A stretch of DNA of 49,023 nucleotides from Oscillospiraceae bacterium (GCA_015068025.1 SVLH01000012.1:1-49023), one strand, 5' to 3'; shown: positions 32,131 to 41,331, counted from the first letter of the stretch. Numbers and translations: made by a program. Notes: generated from the sequence alone by a model not told the origin.

Positions 32131-33312
32131 TTATTCTGTCAGCGTTACCGAACGGGTATATCGCTTTCCGGTGTGCTGTTCCACGTAGTTTTCAAGTTCC
32201 AGCAGGGTCAGCGCCGACAGCACCCGCCGGGTGGGGATCCCGGTCTGTTCGATCAGATCGTCCACCTGCATGGGCTCCCCGGCATCCAGCGCGCGCAGCA
32301 GCGTGATCTGGTCATCCGTCAATCCGGTGCCTTCTTTGGAAAGGCTCAAGGACGGCGGCACGGCTTTCGCCTCCTGCTTCTCAACCGTTTGATAGCCCAC
32401 CACTTCCGGCCGGCTGCCGGATTCGCTCCGGCACAGCTTTTCCGGGAAGCGGGCCTCGTATTCCCGCAGGATATCCCACGGCTCCGACACCAGACCCGCG
32501 CCGTCGCGGATCAACCGGTTGCAGCCCACGCTGTCCGGTGCATCGATGGGGCCGGGCACGGCAAACACGTCCCTTCCCTGCTCCAGCGCCGCTTCGGCGG
32601 TGATCAGCGCGCCGCTCTGTTCCGGCGCTTCCACCACCAGCGTGGCAAGGCTCAACCCGGACAGGATCCGGTTTCGGACAGGGAAATGGCGACCCATGGC
32701 CTCCGTTCCCGGGGGATACTCGCTGATGAGCACGCCTGCAGCGGCCACATCTTCATACAAATAACGGCTTTCGTAGGGGTAATGCACATCCAGTCCGTTG
32801 CCAACCACCGCCACGGTCACGCCGCCGGCACGAAGGGCACCGCGGGTGGCTGCGGCATCGATGCCCTTGGCAAGACCCGTGACCACCACGGCGCCGCCGC
32901 GGGTCAGGCCGTAGCCCAGCTTCTCCGCGCAGGCAATGCCGTAGGGCGTGCAGTTTCGCGTGCCTACCACGGCTACCGCCGCCTCCTCATCGAATGCAGG
33001 TAGCCGCCCTTTCCAGTACAGCAGGCAGGGTGGATCGTAGATGTTCTTCAGCCGGCCGGGATAGGCGGCATCCTGAATGGTCAGGATCTGCTGACCCAGC
33101 CGCGTGCAGTCCGCCAGGATCCGCTCCGCGGCATCCAGCCGGTGGTCCTGCAGCCGCTCCGCCTGCTCCCGGATGATGCCCTCGGTCAGCAGGATCTCTC
33201 CCGGTTCGGCGTAGAAAATATCTTCAGGGGAGCCGAAATGGCGCAGCAATGCCAGCCGGGTCTGATTGGTCAGTCCCGGCAAGGTCGTCAGCCACAGCCA
33301 GAATTTCAGCAT
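32131..33312 (-). CDS. dprA: DNA-processing protein DprA
   Basis: DprA loads RecA on incoming single-stranded DNA during transformation. The 393-residue product has an N-terminal SAM-like helical part, the Rossmann-like core (VAVVGTRNCTPYG, VVTGLAKGIDAAATRGAL, VVGNGLDVHYP, VVEAPEQSGALITAEAALEQGRDVFAVPG, quoted in parts) and a C-terminal winged helix (DDLIEQTGIPTRRVLSALTLLE). GAGGAGG precedes ATG 33312. It lies 10 bases after the SpoU methyltransferase and 39 bases before topA. Confidence 0.95.
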   Translation of the reverse strand: MLKFWLWLTTLPGLTNQTRLALLRHFGSPEDIFYAEPGEILLTEGIIREQAERLQDHRLDAAERILADCTRLGQQILTIQDAAYPGRLKNIYDPPCLLYWKGRLPAFDEEAAVAVVGTRNCTPYGIACAEKLGYGLTRGGAVVVTGLAKGIDAAATRGALRAGGVTVAVVGNGLDVHYPYESRYLYEDVAAAGVLISEYPPGTEAMGRHFPVRNRILSGLSLATLVVEAPEQSGALITAEAALEQGRDVFAVPGPIDAPDSVGCNRLIRDGAGLVSEPWDILREYEARFPEKLCRSESGSRPEVVGYQTVEKQEAKAVPPSLSLSKEGTGLTDDQITLLRALDAGEPMQVDDLIEQTGIPTRRVLSALTLLELENYVEQHTGKRYTRSVTLTE

Positions 33313-33322
33313 ACCTGCCTCC

Positions 33323-34084
33323 TCAATCGTTTCGTGCCGCCTCCCACAGCAGCACCGCCGCCGCAATGGCCGCATTCAGGGATTCACAATGTGCGTGCAT
33401 AGGGATCAGAACCGTCCGGTCGCAAAGCGCCAACATTTCGGCGGAGAGCCCCCGTCCCTCACTGCCGATGGCAATGGCGCAGCGGCTGTAATCCACGCTC
33501 CGTGCATCCACCGTATCCTGACGCAGCGCCGCACCGTACAGGGGCAGGCCGCTTTTTTTCAGCAGCGCCGAGACCTCCGCCGCCTCGCAGCACCACACCG
33601 GGCAGCGGAATACCGCACCCATGGTGGCACGAACGGTTTTGGGATTATACAGATCGGCGCAGGCGTTGACCAGAAACACGCCGTCTGCCCGGAAAGCATC
33701 CGCCGTGCGCAGGATCGTTCCCACATTTCCGGGATCCTGCACGCCGTCCAGCACCACATAGCGCCGTCCGTCCAGTGTTTCGGGCAGGCTCTGCTCCGGC
33801 AGGGCGCAGACCGCCAGCACGCCTTGCGGGGTCTCCATGGGGGAAATGGAGCGCATCAGATCGGCGGGCACTTCCACCTGCCGAACCCCTGCGGGCAGTT
33901 CCGGCAGCGGCGTCTGCTCCGTGCAGACCACGGTGCGCAGCAGCGCGCCACGCAGCAGCGCCTCTTCCAGGAGCTTGGGGCTGTCGCAGAGAAACTCTCC
34001 GCTGCGGCGGCGATAGGAGGCCGAGGAGGCCAGTTTTCGGATATGGGTGCACAGGGCATTGGTGCGGCTGGTAATCCGTTCCAT
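33323..34084 (-). CDS. SpoU/TrmH family RNA 2'-O-methyltransferase
   Basis: A 253-residue SPOUT enzyme that methylates a ribose 2'-OH in rRNA or tRNA. There is an N-terminal substrate-binding domain (residues 1-90) and a trefoil-knot methyltransferase with motif 1 LDGVQDPGNVGTILRTADAF, motif 2 AIAIGSEGRGLS and motif 3 IPMHAHCESLNAAIAAAVLL. It is closest to RlmB/TrmH-type proteins; the target nucleotide is unknown. ATG 34084 starts an operon with dprA and topA. Confidence 0.92.
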   Translation of the reverse strand: MERITSRTNALCTHIRKLASSASYRRRSGEFLCDSPKLLEEALLRGALLRTVVCTEQTPLPELPAGVRQVEVPADLMRSISPMETPQGVLAVCALPEQSLPETLDGRRYVVLDGVQDPGNVGTILRTADAFRADGVFLVNACADLYNPKTVRATMGAVFRCPVWCCEAAEVSALLKKSGLPLYGAALRQDTVDARSVDYSRCAIAIGSEGRGLSAEMLALCDRTVLIPMHAHCESLNAAIAAAVLLWEAARND

Positions 34085-34162
34085 GACGATCCTCCCCTTC
34101 TTTCGCGCACTTGCGGCATTTCTTTTTTATAATGTATAACCCCCCAGATTATACTCGCCTAT

Positions 34163-34192
34163 ATAATAAAGGTATGTTCCCCTTGTTGTCAA
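34163..34192 (-). promoter_or_regulatory. Promoter of the SpoU-dprA-topA operon
   Basis: On the minus strand perfect TTGACA and TATTAT are 18 bases apart; a further TATAAT lies downstream at 34148-34153. Confidence 0.65.
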
Positions 34193-34237
34193 GGTATGGT
34201 TCACAGGAATTTCCTCCACAGACGGCACCTAAACAAA

Positions 34238-34279
34238 ACTGCCCCGCAGAGTTTTCTTCCTCTGCGGGGTGCTTTTTTT
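34238..34279. terminator. Terminator after the CDF exporter gene
   Basis: Stem GCCCCGCAGA / TCTGCGGGGT with flanking base pairs, 9-10 base loop, TTTTTTT on the plus strand and AGTTTTGTTT on the minus strand. It ends the convergent-side transcript of the exporter gene. Confidence 0.8.
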
Positions 34280-34291
34280 CTGATGCCAGTA

Positions 34292-35185
34292 TTAATGATG
34301 GTGGTGATGATGGTGTCCGGAGAGTGCGTCAAATTCCACATGGCAGTGTTCTTCATGGCAATGCTCGTCCCCGGCTTCCAGTTCCAGCGTCACATGACCG
34401 ATGCCGTGTTCGCGCAATTCTTCGCGAACCATTTCCTTGATCCGGTGGTGGTCGGCATCTGTCACAATGTGCATGGTGGCATAGTTATTCTGCCCGTCCA
34501 TGCTCCAAATGTGAACATGATGCACCCCAAGCACACCGTCGATCGCCACAATATGTTCTTTCAGTTCGTTGACCGTCATACCGTGTGGCGTTTTTTCAAG
34601 AAACAATCCCAGCGCTTCTTTCAGGTTTCTGATGGCGTTGACAACGATGAACCCCGCTACACCGATAGACATAAGTGGATCAATGAGGGCAATGTCGGTA
34701 AAGCGCATCACAACGGCGCCAAGGAGCACCACCGCCCAGCCCAGCACATCCTCCAGCATATGGAGATTCACTGCCTTCTGATTCAGGGACTCACCCTCCC
34801 GGGTGAAAAACGCGGCGCAGAAATTCACACAGACGCCCACCACCGCAAACAGGATCATTCCGTTATAGTTGATCTCCGTGGGCGCAAGAATTCTGCCCAC
34901 GGCGTTGTATATGACCACACAGGAACCGCACAACAGGATCGTTGTGGTGATTACGCTGCCGAACACGGAGTACCGCGCGTATCCGTAAGTATAGATGTCG
35001 TCAGGCTGCCGCTTGCTTTTCTTTTCCAAAAAATATGATATCCCAATGCTCGCGGCGTCACCCATATCATGGATGGCATCCGAAACGATGGCGATGCTGC
35101 CGGTAAACACGCCGCCAACAAATTCAAACACAGAAAACAGCAAATTCAAAAGAAACGCAATCAAAATGCTTTTTTCAGTTTTCAT
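34292..35185 (-). CDS. Cation diffusion facilitator (CzcD/ZitB-like) with His-rich tail
   Basis: A 297-residue CDF transporter that exports divalent metal, probably zinc, by proton exchange. Six membrane helices are visible; metal-site residues lie in SDAIHDMGD (helix 2) and LHMLEDVLGW (helix 5). The cytosolic C-terminal ferredoxin-like domain ends with GDEHCHEEHCHVEFDALSG and seven consecutive histidines, a likely metal sensor. The codon composition is less GC-rich than the neighbours. AAAGGAAG precedes ATG 35185. It lies between the lysS terminator and its own terminator. Confidence 0.92.
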   Translation of the reverse strand: MKTEKSILIAFLLNLLFSVFEFVGGVFTGSIAIVSDAIHDMGDAASIGISYFLEKKSKRQPDDIYTYGYARYSVFGSVITTTILLCGSCVVIYNAVGRILAPTEINYNGMILFAVVGVCVNFCAAFFTREGESLNQKAVNLHMLEDVLGWAVVLLGAVVMRFTDIALIDPLMSIGVAGFIVVNAIRNLKEALGLFLEKTPHGMTVNELKEHIVAIDGVLGVHHVHIWSMDGQNNYATMHIVTDADHHRIKEMVREELREHGIGHVTLELEAGDEHCHEEHCHVEFDALSGHHHHHHH

Positions 35186-35225
35186 AGCGTCTTCCTTTCA
35201 AAGGAGTTTCTTTGGGTCAACCGTA

Positions 35226-35263
35226 TAAAATAACCCAAGATGCCCATGGGCATCTTGGGTTAT
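35226..35263 (-). terminator. Terminator after lysS
   Basis: A perfect 34-base palindrome (arms of 17 bases, ATAACCCAAGATGCCCA and its complement) followed on the minus strand by TTTATA. Confidence 0.9.
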
Positions 35264-35272
35264 CGAACCTTA

Positions 35273-36790
35273 TCAGTCCATGGGCTTCATGGTGGGGAAC
35301 AGGATGACCTCGCGGATGGTGTCGTTGTTGGTCAGCAGCATGACGCAGCGGTCGATGCCGATGCCCATGCCGCCGGTGGGGGGCATGCCGTATTCCAGCG
35401 CGGTGAGGAAATCCTCATCCAGCATTTCGGCTTCGTCGTCGCCGCGCTCACGCTGCTCCACCTGCTTCTGGAAGCGCTCGCGCTGATCCAGAGGATCGTT
35501 CAGCTCGGAGTAGGCGTTGGCCAGCTCGCTGTGGCAGATGAACAGCTCAAAGCGCTCGGTCAGGCGAGGATCGGCGGGGCTGCGCTTGGTCAGGGGGCTG
35601 ACCTCCACGGGATACATGGTGATGAAAGTGGGCTGGATCAGCTTCTCCTCTACGCGCTGGTCGAAGCAGGCGTACAGGGCGTTGCCCCAGGTCTTTTCCG
35701 CAGCGTCGGCCAGTTCCACGCCGATGGCCTTTGCGGCAGCTACGGCCTCGGCATCGTCGGTAATGGCACCGAAGTCGATGCCGACGTACTCCTTGACGGC
35801 ATCCACCATGGTCAGGCGGCGCCACCCGGGAGTCAGGTCGATCTTCTCGCCCATCCACTCCACCTCATAGGTGCCGTGGATCTCCTTGGCAGCGCCGGAG
35901 ATGATGCCCTCGGCGATGTCCATCATATCGTGGAAGTCGGCGTAGGCCTGATACAGTTCCACGGAGGTGAACTCGGGGTTGTGCTTGGGATCCATGCCCT
36001 CGTTGCGGAAGATGCGGCCGATCTCGTAAACGCGATCCATGCCGCCCACGATGAGCCGCTTCAGGGGCAGCTCGGTGGCGATGCGCATGTACATATCGAT
36101 GTCCAGCGTGTTGTGGTGGGTCACAAAGGGGCGGGCGGAGGCGCCGCCGGCAATGGTATTGAGAACGGGGGTCTCCACCTCGATATAGTTCATGTCATCC
36201 AGATACTTGCGCATGAACTTGATGAACTTGGAGCGCACCACAAAGTTGCGGCGCACGTCGGGATTCATAATGAGGTCAACATAGCGCTGGCGATAGCGCA
36301 GCTCCTTGTCCTGCAGGCCGTGGAACTTTTCGGGCAGGGGCAGCAGGCTCTTGGACAGCAACTTCAGCTCGCTGACGCGGACGGACAGCTCGCCCATCTT
36401 GGTGCGGAACACCTCGCCCTTGACGCCGATGATGTCACCGATGTCCAGCTTCTTATAGGCGGCATAGGCCTCGTCGCCCAGAATGTCCCGCTTCAGAAAG
36501 ATCTGGATGTCGCCGCGGTCGTCCCGCAGGTGGGAGAAGCTGGCCTTGCCCATGATGCGCTTGCTCATCATGCGGCCGGCCAGAGCGACGATCTTGCCGG
36601 TCTCGGCCTCGGCAGGCAGGTCAGCAAACTCCGCCTTCAGATCGGCGGAAAAGGCATCCTGATGGAACTTGGTAATGACAAAGGGATCGTTGCCGGCGGC
36701 CTTCATCTCTGCCAGCTTCTGGCGGCGGACGGCCGCCTGCTGGCTGAGATCCTGCTCAGGCTGCACCTGAGGATTCTTCTGTTCAGACAT
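35273..36790 (-). CDS. lysS: Lysyl-tRNA synthetase, class II
   Basis: LysS charges tRNA-Lys. The 505-residue protein has an N-terminal OB fold (GKIVALAGRMMSKRIMGKASF) and a class II core with motif 2 (YEIGRIFRNEGMDPKHNPEFT) and motif 3 (PTGGMGIGIDRCVMLLTN). The start lies 20 bases after greA, so greA and lysS form an operon, an arrangement seen in many Firmicutes. A tRNA-Lys gene is also in the window but is not linked. Confidence 0.97.
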   Translation of the reverse strand: MSEQKNPQVQPEQDLSQQAAVRRQKLAEMKAAGNDPFVITKFHQDAFSADLKAEFADLPAEAETGKIVALAGRMMSKRIMGKASFSHLRDDRGDIQIFLKRDILGDEAYAAYKKLDIGDIIGVKGEVFRTKMGELSVRVSELKLLSKSLLPLPEKFHGLQDKELRYRQRYVDLIMNPDVRRNFVVRSKFIKFMRKYLDDMNYIEVETPVLNTIAGGASARPFVTHHNTLDIDMYMRIATELPLKRLIVGGMDRVYEIGRIFRNEGMDPKHNPEFTSVELYQAYADFHDMMDIAEGIISGAAKEIHGTYEVEWMGEKIDLTPGWRRLTMVDAVKEYVGIDFGAITDDAEAVAAAKAIGVELADAAEKTWGNALYACFDQRVEEKLIQPTFITMYPVEVSPLTKRSPADPRLTERFELFICHSELANAYSELNDPLDQRERFQKQVEQRERGDDEAEMLDEDFLTALEYGMPPTGGMGIGIDRCVMLLTNNDTIREVILFPTMKPMD

Positions 36791-36810
36791 ATTGTTCTCC
36801 TTGTCCCGGT

Positions 36811-37284
36811 TTATCGCTCGATCTTCTTCACGGTGTAGGTCATGGCTCCGCGGGGAGCATCCACCGTGACGGTGTCGCCTTCCTTGGCACCGATGAGCGC
36901 CTTGCCGAAAGGGGATTCCTCGGAGATGATGCCGTGCATGGGATCGGACTCCTGGGAGCCGACAATTTTATAGGCGGGCAGTTCGCGGCCGTCGGCACCG
37001 CAGACGGTAACCTTGCAGCCGATGGTGACCACGTTGGTGGGGGCGCTGCTCTCGTCCACGATGACCACATGCTGCAGGATCTCCTCCAGCTCGGCGATGC
37101 GGGAATACAGCTTGCCCTGCTCGTTCTTGGCTTCATCGTACTCGCTGTTCTCGGACAGGTCACCGAAGCCGCGGGCAATTTTGATCTGTTCAGCCACCTC
37201 ATCGGAGCGGGTAGTCTTCAGATAATTCAGTTCCTCCTGCAGCTCCTGGGCGCGGGCTGCACTCATTTTATATTCTTTTTCCAT
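36811..37284 (-). CDS. greA: Transcription elongation factor GreA
   Basis: GreA rescues backtracked RNA polymerase by promoting transcript cleavage. The 157-residue protein has the N-terminal coiled coil with acidic tip GDLSENSEYDEAKNEQG and the C-terminal domain ending GIISEESPFGKALIGAKEGDTVTV (in parts). It is the canonical copy; a divergent paralogue is at 12238-12741. AAAGGATT precedes ATG 37284, and a perfect consensus promoter lies upstream. It leads into lysS. Confidence 0.96.
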   Translation of the reverse strand: MEKEYKMSAARAQELQEELNYLKTTRSDEVAEQIKIARGFGDLSENSEYDEAKNEQGKLYSRIAELEEILQHVVIVDESSAPTNVVTIGCKVTVCGADGRELPAYKIVGSQESDPMHGIISEESPFGKALIGAKEGDTVTVDAPRGAMTYTVKKIER

Positions 37285-37367
37285 ATCGACAATCCTTTCC
37301 TGCCTTTTAACGGGAACGACGGGCGTTTCCCGCGCATAGTGATTCTATTATATTACGACAGCATAGT

Positions 37368-37396
37368 ATTATAGGATCTCCGGCCAAAAATGTCAA
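37368..37396 (-). promoter_or_regulatory. Consensus promoter of greA-lysS
   Basis: On the minus strand TTGACA and TATAAT, both perfect, are 17 bases apart. Confidence 0.88.
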
Positions 37397-37428
37397 GCAT
37401 TGGCCGTGAAATCCTGCCCTTTCGCCCC

Positions 37429-38172
37429 TTATTTGTTTGCAAAAGTAATCTGTCCCGCCCGCAGCGCTCCGGCCTCCCGCAGAGCCGCCACCAGCAGCAC
37501 CCGATCGGTACCGGCAGGGAGTTCCTCTTCGATGGCAGGCGACAAACCGATGGGGGGAAGCGGAACGCTCTCGTCGTAGAGGGGCAGCACGATCCCATTC
37601 CGCCACTTCAGACCCTCCCGCTTGTCAAACAAAAGCAGCGCGTCCGCCTCCTCCAGCTGTTCCCGTTCCGGGTTCAGCAGCAGCGATACGCCGTATTCCC
37701 GCCGCAGATGGTGGCAGAGTTCCTCCCCGCCGTTGGGCAGATCCAGCAGAACGTAGCGGTGGCGCAGCGCCACTTCCGTTACCGTGCGGACCAGTTCGCC
37801 GGTCAGCTGCTCTGCCGAAAGGGCGATCCGTCCGGCCGCCGGAGCCCGACCCCGCCGTTCCAGTTCCCACCGCAGCCAGTCCGCAGCCAGAGCGCGCCGA
37901 AGCGCCAGTGTGGACACCGGCCGGATCCCGCAGCCGTCCAACACTTCTCCGTAGGGGAAGGCCTCCGGCAGCACAGCCCGAGTGATCCCAAGCCGATACA
38001 GCCGCTTTCCCGCAGAAAGAACGCGGCGGCGCAGCACGGACTCCGGCGTTTTTGTCCCCCTCAGGATCTCCGCTTTCAGAAACCGCATATGTAAAACGCT
38101 GTCTTCCCGCAGCGTGACTGCCCGACGGCGTTTTTCCGCTGCAGCCTCCTGCCATACGATGAAACCGATCAT
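37429..38172 (-). CDS. Protein of unknown function downstream of the FtsEX module
   Basis: A 247-residue arginine/leucine-rich protein that is not recognised. It begins with a short hydrophobic stretch (MIGFIVWQEAA) too short for a membrane helix, and later holds alternating hydrophobic strands (YVLLDLPNGGEEL, YGVSLLLNPE, DALLLFDKREG, DRVLLVAALREAG) suggesting a Rossmann-like alpha/beta fold. ATG 38172 is chosen because GGGAGG lies 9 bases upstream, whereas ATG 38181 abuts it. That ribosome binding site is inside a perfect hairpin. It follows the M23 peptidase gene, so a cell-division or wall role is possible by context only. Confidence 0.8.
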   Translation of the reverse strand: MIGFIVWQEAAAEKRRRAVTLREDSVLHMRFLKAEILRGTKTPESVLRRRVLSAGKRLYRLGITRAVLPEAFPYGEVLDGCGIRPVSTLALRRALAADWLRWELERRGRAPAAGRIALSAEQLTGELVRTVTEVALRHRYVLLDLPNGGEELCHHLRREYGVSLLLNPEREQLEEADALLLFDKREGLKWRNGIVLPLYDESVPLPPIGLSPAIEEELPAGTDRVLLVAALREAGALRAGQITFANK

Positions 38173-38181
38173 AAAAATCAT

Positions 38182-38210
38182 CCTCCCGCTCCATGGTATG
38201 GAGCGGGAGG
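38182..38210 (-). promoter_or_regulatory. Hairpin containing the ribosome binding site of the unknown gene
   Basis: A perfect 13-bp stem CCTCCCGCTCCAT / ATGGAGCGGGAGG with a 3-base loop. In the minus-strand transcript GGGAGG is the 3' arm, just before the start codon; ATGATTTTT follows. It may be the terminator of the M23 gene, a translational control element, or both. Confidence 0.65.
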
Positions 38211-38232
38211 CGTGTTTATGTTGTTTGCACAG

Positions 38233-39489
38233 TTATTTGCCGACGGCGGTGCCTGACATGGTATACCCTGTCAGGTAGCCCATGCAAGGCTGTTTTCCAT
38301 GCAGCAGCGGGTTCACGCGAACGCCGTTTTCGATGATCTCGAAATGCAGGTGCGGTCCGGTGGAGTTGCCGGTAGAACCGGTAATGCCCAGGACATCGCC
38401 CTGCTTCACCACATCTCCCACCTTGACCTTCCGCTGGCTCATGTGGGCGTACAGAGTGGTATTGCCGCTGCCGTGGGACACCACAACGTAGTTGCCGTAA
38501 GAGCCGGAGTATTCAGAAACGATCACCGTTCCCGCCTTGGCGGCATAGATCTTGGAATTGTATCCCACCTTACCGATATCCGTGCCCTTATGGTTGGTGG
38601 AGCCAACGCCGCCAGGAGAGGCTCGGCCGCCCACGGTGGAGGTAATGTGACGGCTGTCCACCGGCCAGATATAGCCGCCGGGATTGCTCTGGGTCGACTG
38701 ACCCTGCGCCGCCTGCTGTGCCGCCAGTTCCTTGGACAGCCGCAGCGCCTCGGCCAGGATCTTCTCCTCCTCTTCCTCCAGCTGATCGATGGTGGCCTTG
38801 TACTTGTTCTCGTTGTTTTTGATCTCGTTGACCAGCGCGATGGCCTCCTGCCGCTGGCTGTCCAGATCGGACTTCATGCCCAGCAGCTCGGCTCTGGCGG
38901 CCTCGGAGGCTGCTTTGTTCTGCTCCAAAGAGGTCTTTTTGGCGGAGATCTCCTGCTGCAGCGCTTTCAGGTCATCGATCACACGCTGGTCGGCATCCAT
39001 GATCTCGTTGACGTCATGGAGACGGGAGAGCATATCCGAAAAGTTGCTGGCGCCGAACAAAACCGCCCAATAGCTGATCTCGCCCCGTTCTTCCATGGCG
39101 CGGATCCGGTCGCAGAACAGGTCGTACTGCGCCGCCTCCCGGCTCTCGGCATCTGCAAGCTCCGCTTCCTTCTGGGCGATCAGCGCGGCATACTGGTCGA
39201 TCTGCTCCTCTATGTTCAGGATCTGTTCAGAGGTGTTCTCGATCCGCTGATCCAGCAGCTTCCGCCGCTCCAGAACCTGTGCCTTGTCGTCAGCCAGCGC
39301 ATCCAGCTGGGCTTCCAGTTCCTTCCGCCGGTCTGCAAGGGTGCCGGCGTCCTTTTTCAATGCGTCGATATCCGCCTGGGTGACTTGCTTTGCCAGCACC
39401 GGCGCCGCATCGGCGCCCAGCAGGCACAGCGTCAGCATCAGCAGCAGGCACGTTCTGCCGAATCGGGCAAATGCGTTCTTTCTTCTCAT
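38233..39489 (-). CDS. Coiled-coil M23 peptidase, EnvC/PcsB-like murein hydrolase
   Basis: This secreted 418-residue protein is probably the wall hydrolase activated by FtsEX. It has a signal peptide (residues 1-33, hydrophobic LLLMLTLCLLGADA), a long coiled coil to about 265 rich in Glu, Lys and Gln, and a LytM/M23 domain with zinc ligands H and D in NHKGTDIG and the GPHLHFE motif. Both metal motifs are intact, so it could be an active endopeptidase. It starts 13 bases after ftsX, giving the order ftsE-ftsX-peptidase. Confidence 0.92.
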   Translation of the reverse strand: MRRKNAFARFGRTCLLLMLTLCLLGADAAPVLAKQVTQADIDALKKDAGTLADRRKELEAQLDALADDKAQVLERRKLLDQRIENTSEQILNIEEQIDQYAALIAQKEAELADAESREAAQYDLFCDRIRAMEERGEISYWAVLFGASNFSDMLSRLHDVNEIMDADQRVIDDLKALQQEISAKKTSLEQNKAASEAARAELLGMKSDLDSQRQEAIALVNEIKNNENKYKATIDQLEEEEEKILAEALRLSKELAAQQAAQGQSTQSNPGGYIWPVDSRHITSTVGGRASPGGVGSTNHKGTDIGKVGYNSKIYAAKAGTVIVSEYSGSYGNYVVVSHGSGNTTLYAHMSQRKVKVGDVVKQGDVLGITGSTGNSTGPHLHFEIIENGVRVNPLLHGKQPCMGYLTGYTMSGTAVGK

Positions 39490-39502
39490 GGCACCGCTCC
39501 TT

Positions 39503-40387
39503 TCAGACCTGCAGGAACTTCCGGATGGCAGAAAGGCTTCCGCCCACGCCGATCAGCAAGCCTGCTGCGCCGAAGGTGATGGCCACCGGCTGCCAGATCT
39601 CACCGAAGGCGACGACCTTAATCAACTGAAGGGTATCGTTGCTGCTGACGCCTTCCGCCACCGCAGCGTACAGACCCCACTGCATAAAGAATGCGATCAC
39701 GGCGGACAGCAGACCCATCAAAAAGCCCTCGTACACAAAGGGCCAGCGGATGAAACTGTTGGTGGCACCCACCATGCGCATGATGGCGATCTCCACACGG
39801 CGGTCAAAGGAAGTGACCTTGATGGTATTGGACACGATGAACACCGACACCACAAACAAAATGGCGATCAACGCCACGCAGATCACCGTAGCCACGTTCC
39901 GAACGGTGATGAAGCCGCCTGCGATCTCCTCATAAGCGCTGATTTCCGCAACGCCCGTCACTTCCTTCACCTGTCTGACGGTCTGGCTCTGCTGCTCCAG
40001 ATCCCGCACCTTGATCACATAGCGATCCCGCAGGATCTGCGGATCCAGCGTCTGGAACAGGGCGTCATCCGGATACTGGGCCTTGAAGGCCTCCATGGCT
40101 TCGTTCCGGCTGATATAGGCGGCAGACGCCACATTGGGCACCGCCTTCAGCTGTGCTTCCAGCGCCCGCGCCTCGGATTCTGTGTAGTTCTCATCCACAT
40201 AGGCCACGATTTCGTTTTCCTGCTCCAGTTCGCGGAGCAGTTCGTTGGCGTTGACCGCCACCAGCGTGAAGGTGCCCATGATGATCAGGCAGGCCACCGT
40301 AATGCTCACGGCCGCAAAGGACATGAAGCCGTGGCTGAACATATTCGAAATGCCCTCATGGAAAAAGTAGCGAAAATCATGCTTCAT
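39503..40387 (-). CDS. ftsX: Cell division protein FtsX
   Basis: FtsX is the membrane subunit of the FtsEX complex that controls septal wall hydrolases. The 294-residue product has a cytosolic N-terminus ([23 protein letters not shown]), a first membrane helix, an extracellular domain of about 115 residues that carries the FtsX sequence EIVAYVDENYTE, and three more helices. ATG 40387 overlaps the end of ftsE by 11 bases, indicating coupling. Confidence 0.95.
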   Translation of the reverse strand: MKHDFRYFFHEGISNMFSHGFMSFAAVSITVACLIIMGTFTLVAVNANELLRELEQENEIVAYVDENYTESEARALEAQLKAVPNVASAAYISRNEAMEAFKAQYPDDALFQTLDPQILRDRYVIKVRDLEQQSQTVRQVKEVTGVAEISAYEEIAGGFITVRNVATVICVALIAILFVVSVFIVSNTIKVTSFDRRVEIAIMRMVGATNSFIRWPFVYEGFLMGLLSAVIAFFMQWGLYAAVAEGVSSNDTLQLIKVVAFGEIWQPVAITFGAAGLLIGVGGSLSAIRKFLQV

Positions 40388-41072
40388 GAATATGTCCTCC
40401 CACATAGCCGCCAACGCTGTCGTTGATGATCCGGCCGGCCTCCAGCGTGATCACGCGCTTTTCGAAGTGGTTCACCAGTTCCTTTTCGTGAGTGACCACC
40501 ACCACGGTGGTGCCCAGATGGTTGATCTTCACCAGCAGATCCATCAGTTCGGTAGAGCGCTCCGGGTCCAGATTGCCGGTAGGCTCGTCCGCAATGATGG
40601 TATTGGGGTCATTCACCAACGCCCGGGCAATGGCAACACGCTGCTGCTCACCACCGGAAAGTTCGGTGGGATAGCAGTCGGCCTTCTTTTCCAGACCGAC
40701 CAGCTCCAGCACATAGGGGATACGCTCGCGGATCTCCTTGACGGGCGTGCCCACGGCGCGCATGGCAAAGGCCAGATTGTCATAAACCGTTTTCTTCTCG
40801 ATGAGCCGGAAGTCCTGGAAAATAACGCCCAGCGTGCGGCGCATCAGGGGGATCTGCCGGTCTGCAATGTTGTTGGCAGAGAAGCCGTTGATCATGATCC
40901 GGCCGGCTGTGGGGATCTCCTCGCCGGTCAGCAGCTTGATAATGGTGGACTTTCCGGACCCGGACGGACCCACCAGAAACACAAACTCGCCGTCCTGGAT
41001 CGTCAGACTGATGCCTTTGATGGCCTTTGTGCCATTCTCGTATTCCATTTCCACATCTTTTAAGCGTATCAT
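40377..41072 (-). CDS. ftsE: Cell division ATP-binding protein FtsE
   Basis: FtsE is the ATPase partner of FtsX. The 231-residue ABC protein has Walker [10 protein letters not shown] at 35-43, the Q-loop FQDFRLI, signature LSGGEQQR, Walker [12 protein letters not shown] and the switch histidine in VVVTHEKEL. It heads the ftsE-ftsX-M23 operon under a good promoter at 41171-41199. Confidence 0.96.
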   Translation of the reverse strand: MIRLKDVEMEYENGTKAIKGISLTIQDGEFVFLVGPSGSGKSTIIKLLTGEEIPTAGRIMINGFSANNIADRQIPLMRRTLGVIFQDFRLIEKKTVYDNLAFAMRAVGTPVKEIRERIPYVLELVGLEKKADCYPTELSGGEQQRVAIARALVNDPNTIIADEPTGNLDPERSTELMDLLVKINHLGTTVVVVTHEKELVNHFEKRVITLEAGRIINDSVGGYVGGHIHEA

Positions 41073-41170
41073 GTCGTCACCTCACGCGTTTCTACATCAA
41101 AAAGACGTCCATCTTTGCCAAAATGTTCCGTATCTTGTGGCAAAGTCGACATAATTCTACATTTAATCAC

Positions 41171-41199
41171 ATTATATACGATTTTGGGATTCAATGCAA
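41171..41199 (-). promoter_or_regulatory. Promoter of ftsE
   Basis: On the minus strand TTGCAT and perfect TATAAT are separated by 17 bases, about 100 bases upstream of ftsE. Confidence 0.75.
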
Positions 41200-41275
41200 C
41201 TGTTGATTCCCCAAATTCCTTTTAACTCAAGGTGTTGGCAATGCTCATTTTGGAAATTCTTCGTTGAAATGACGA

Positions 41276-41305
41276 AAAAAGGCTTCGCTCATTCATAGCG
41301 AAGCC
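41276..41305 (-). terminator. Terminator of the XRE membrane protein gene
   Basis: A 9-bp stem GGCTTCGCT / AGCGAAGCC with a 7-base loop and TTTTT on the minus strand. Confidence 0.8.
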
Positions 41306-41331
41306 TTTCGACAGCCCAGACAAATTGGAAT

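Noticed and set aside
29299-33003. Open frame of 1234 codons on the plus strand across trmFO, topA and dprA
   Set aside because: It is antisense to three recognised genes and shows no family signature; GC-rich sequence commonly keeps antisense frames open.
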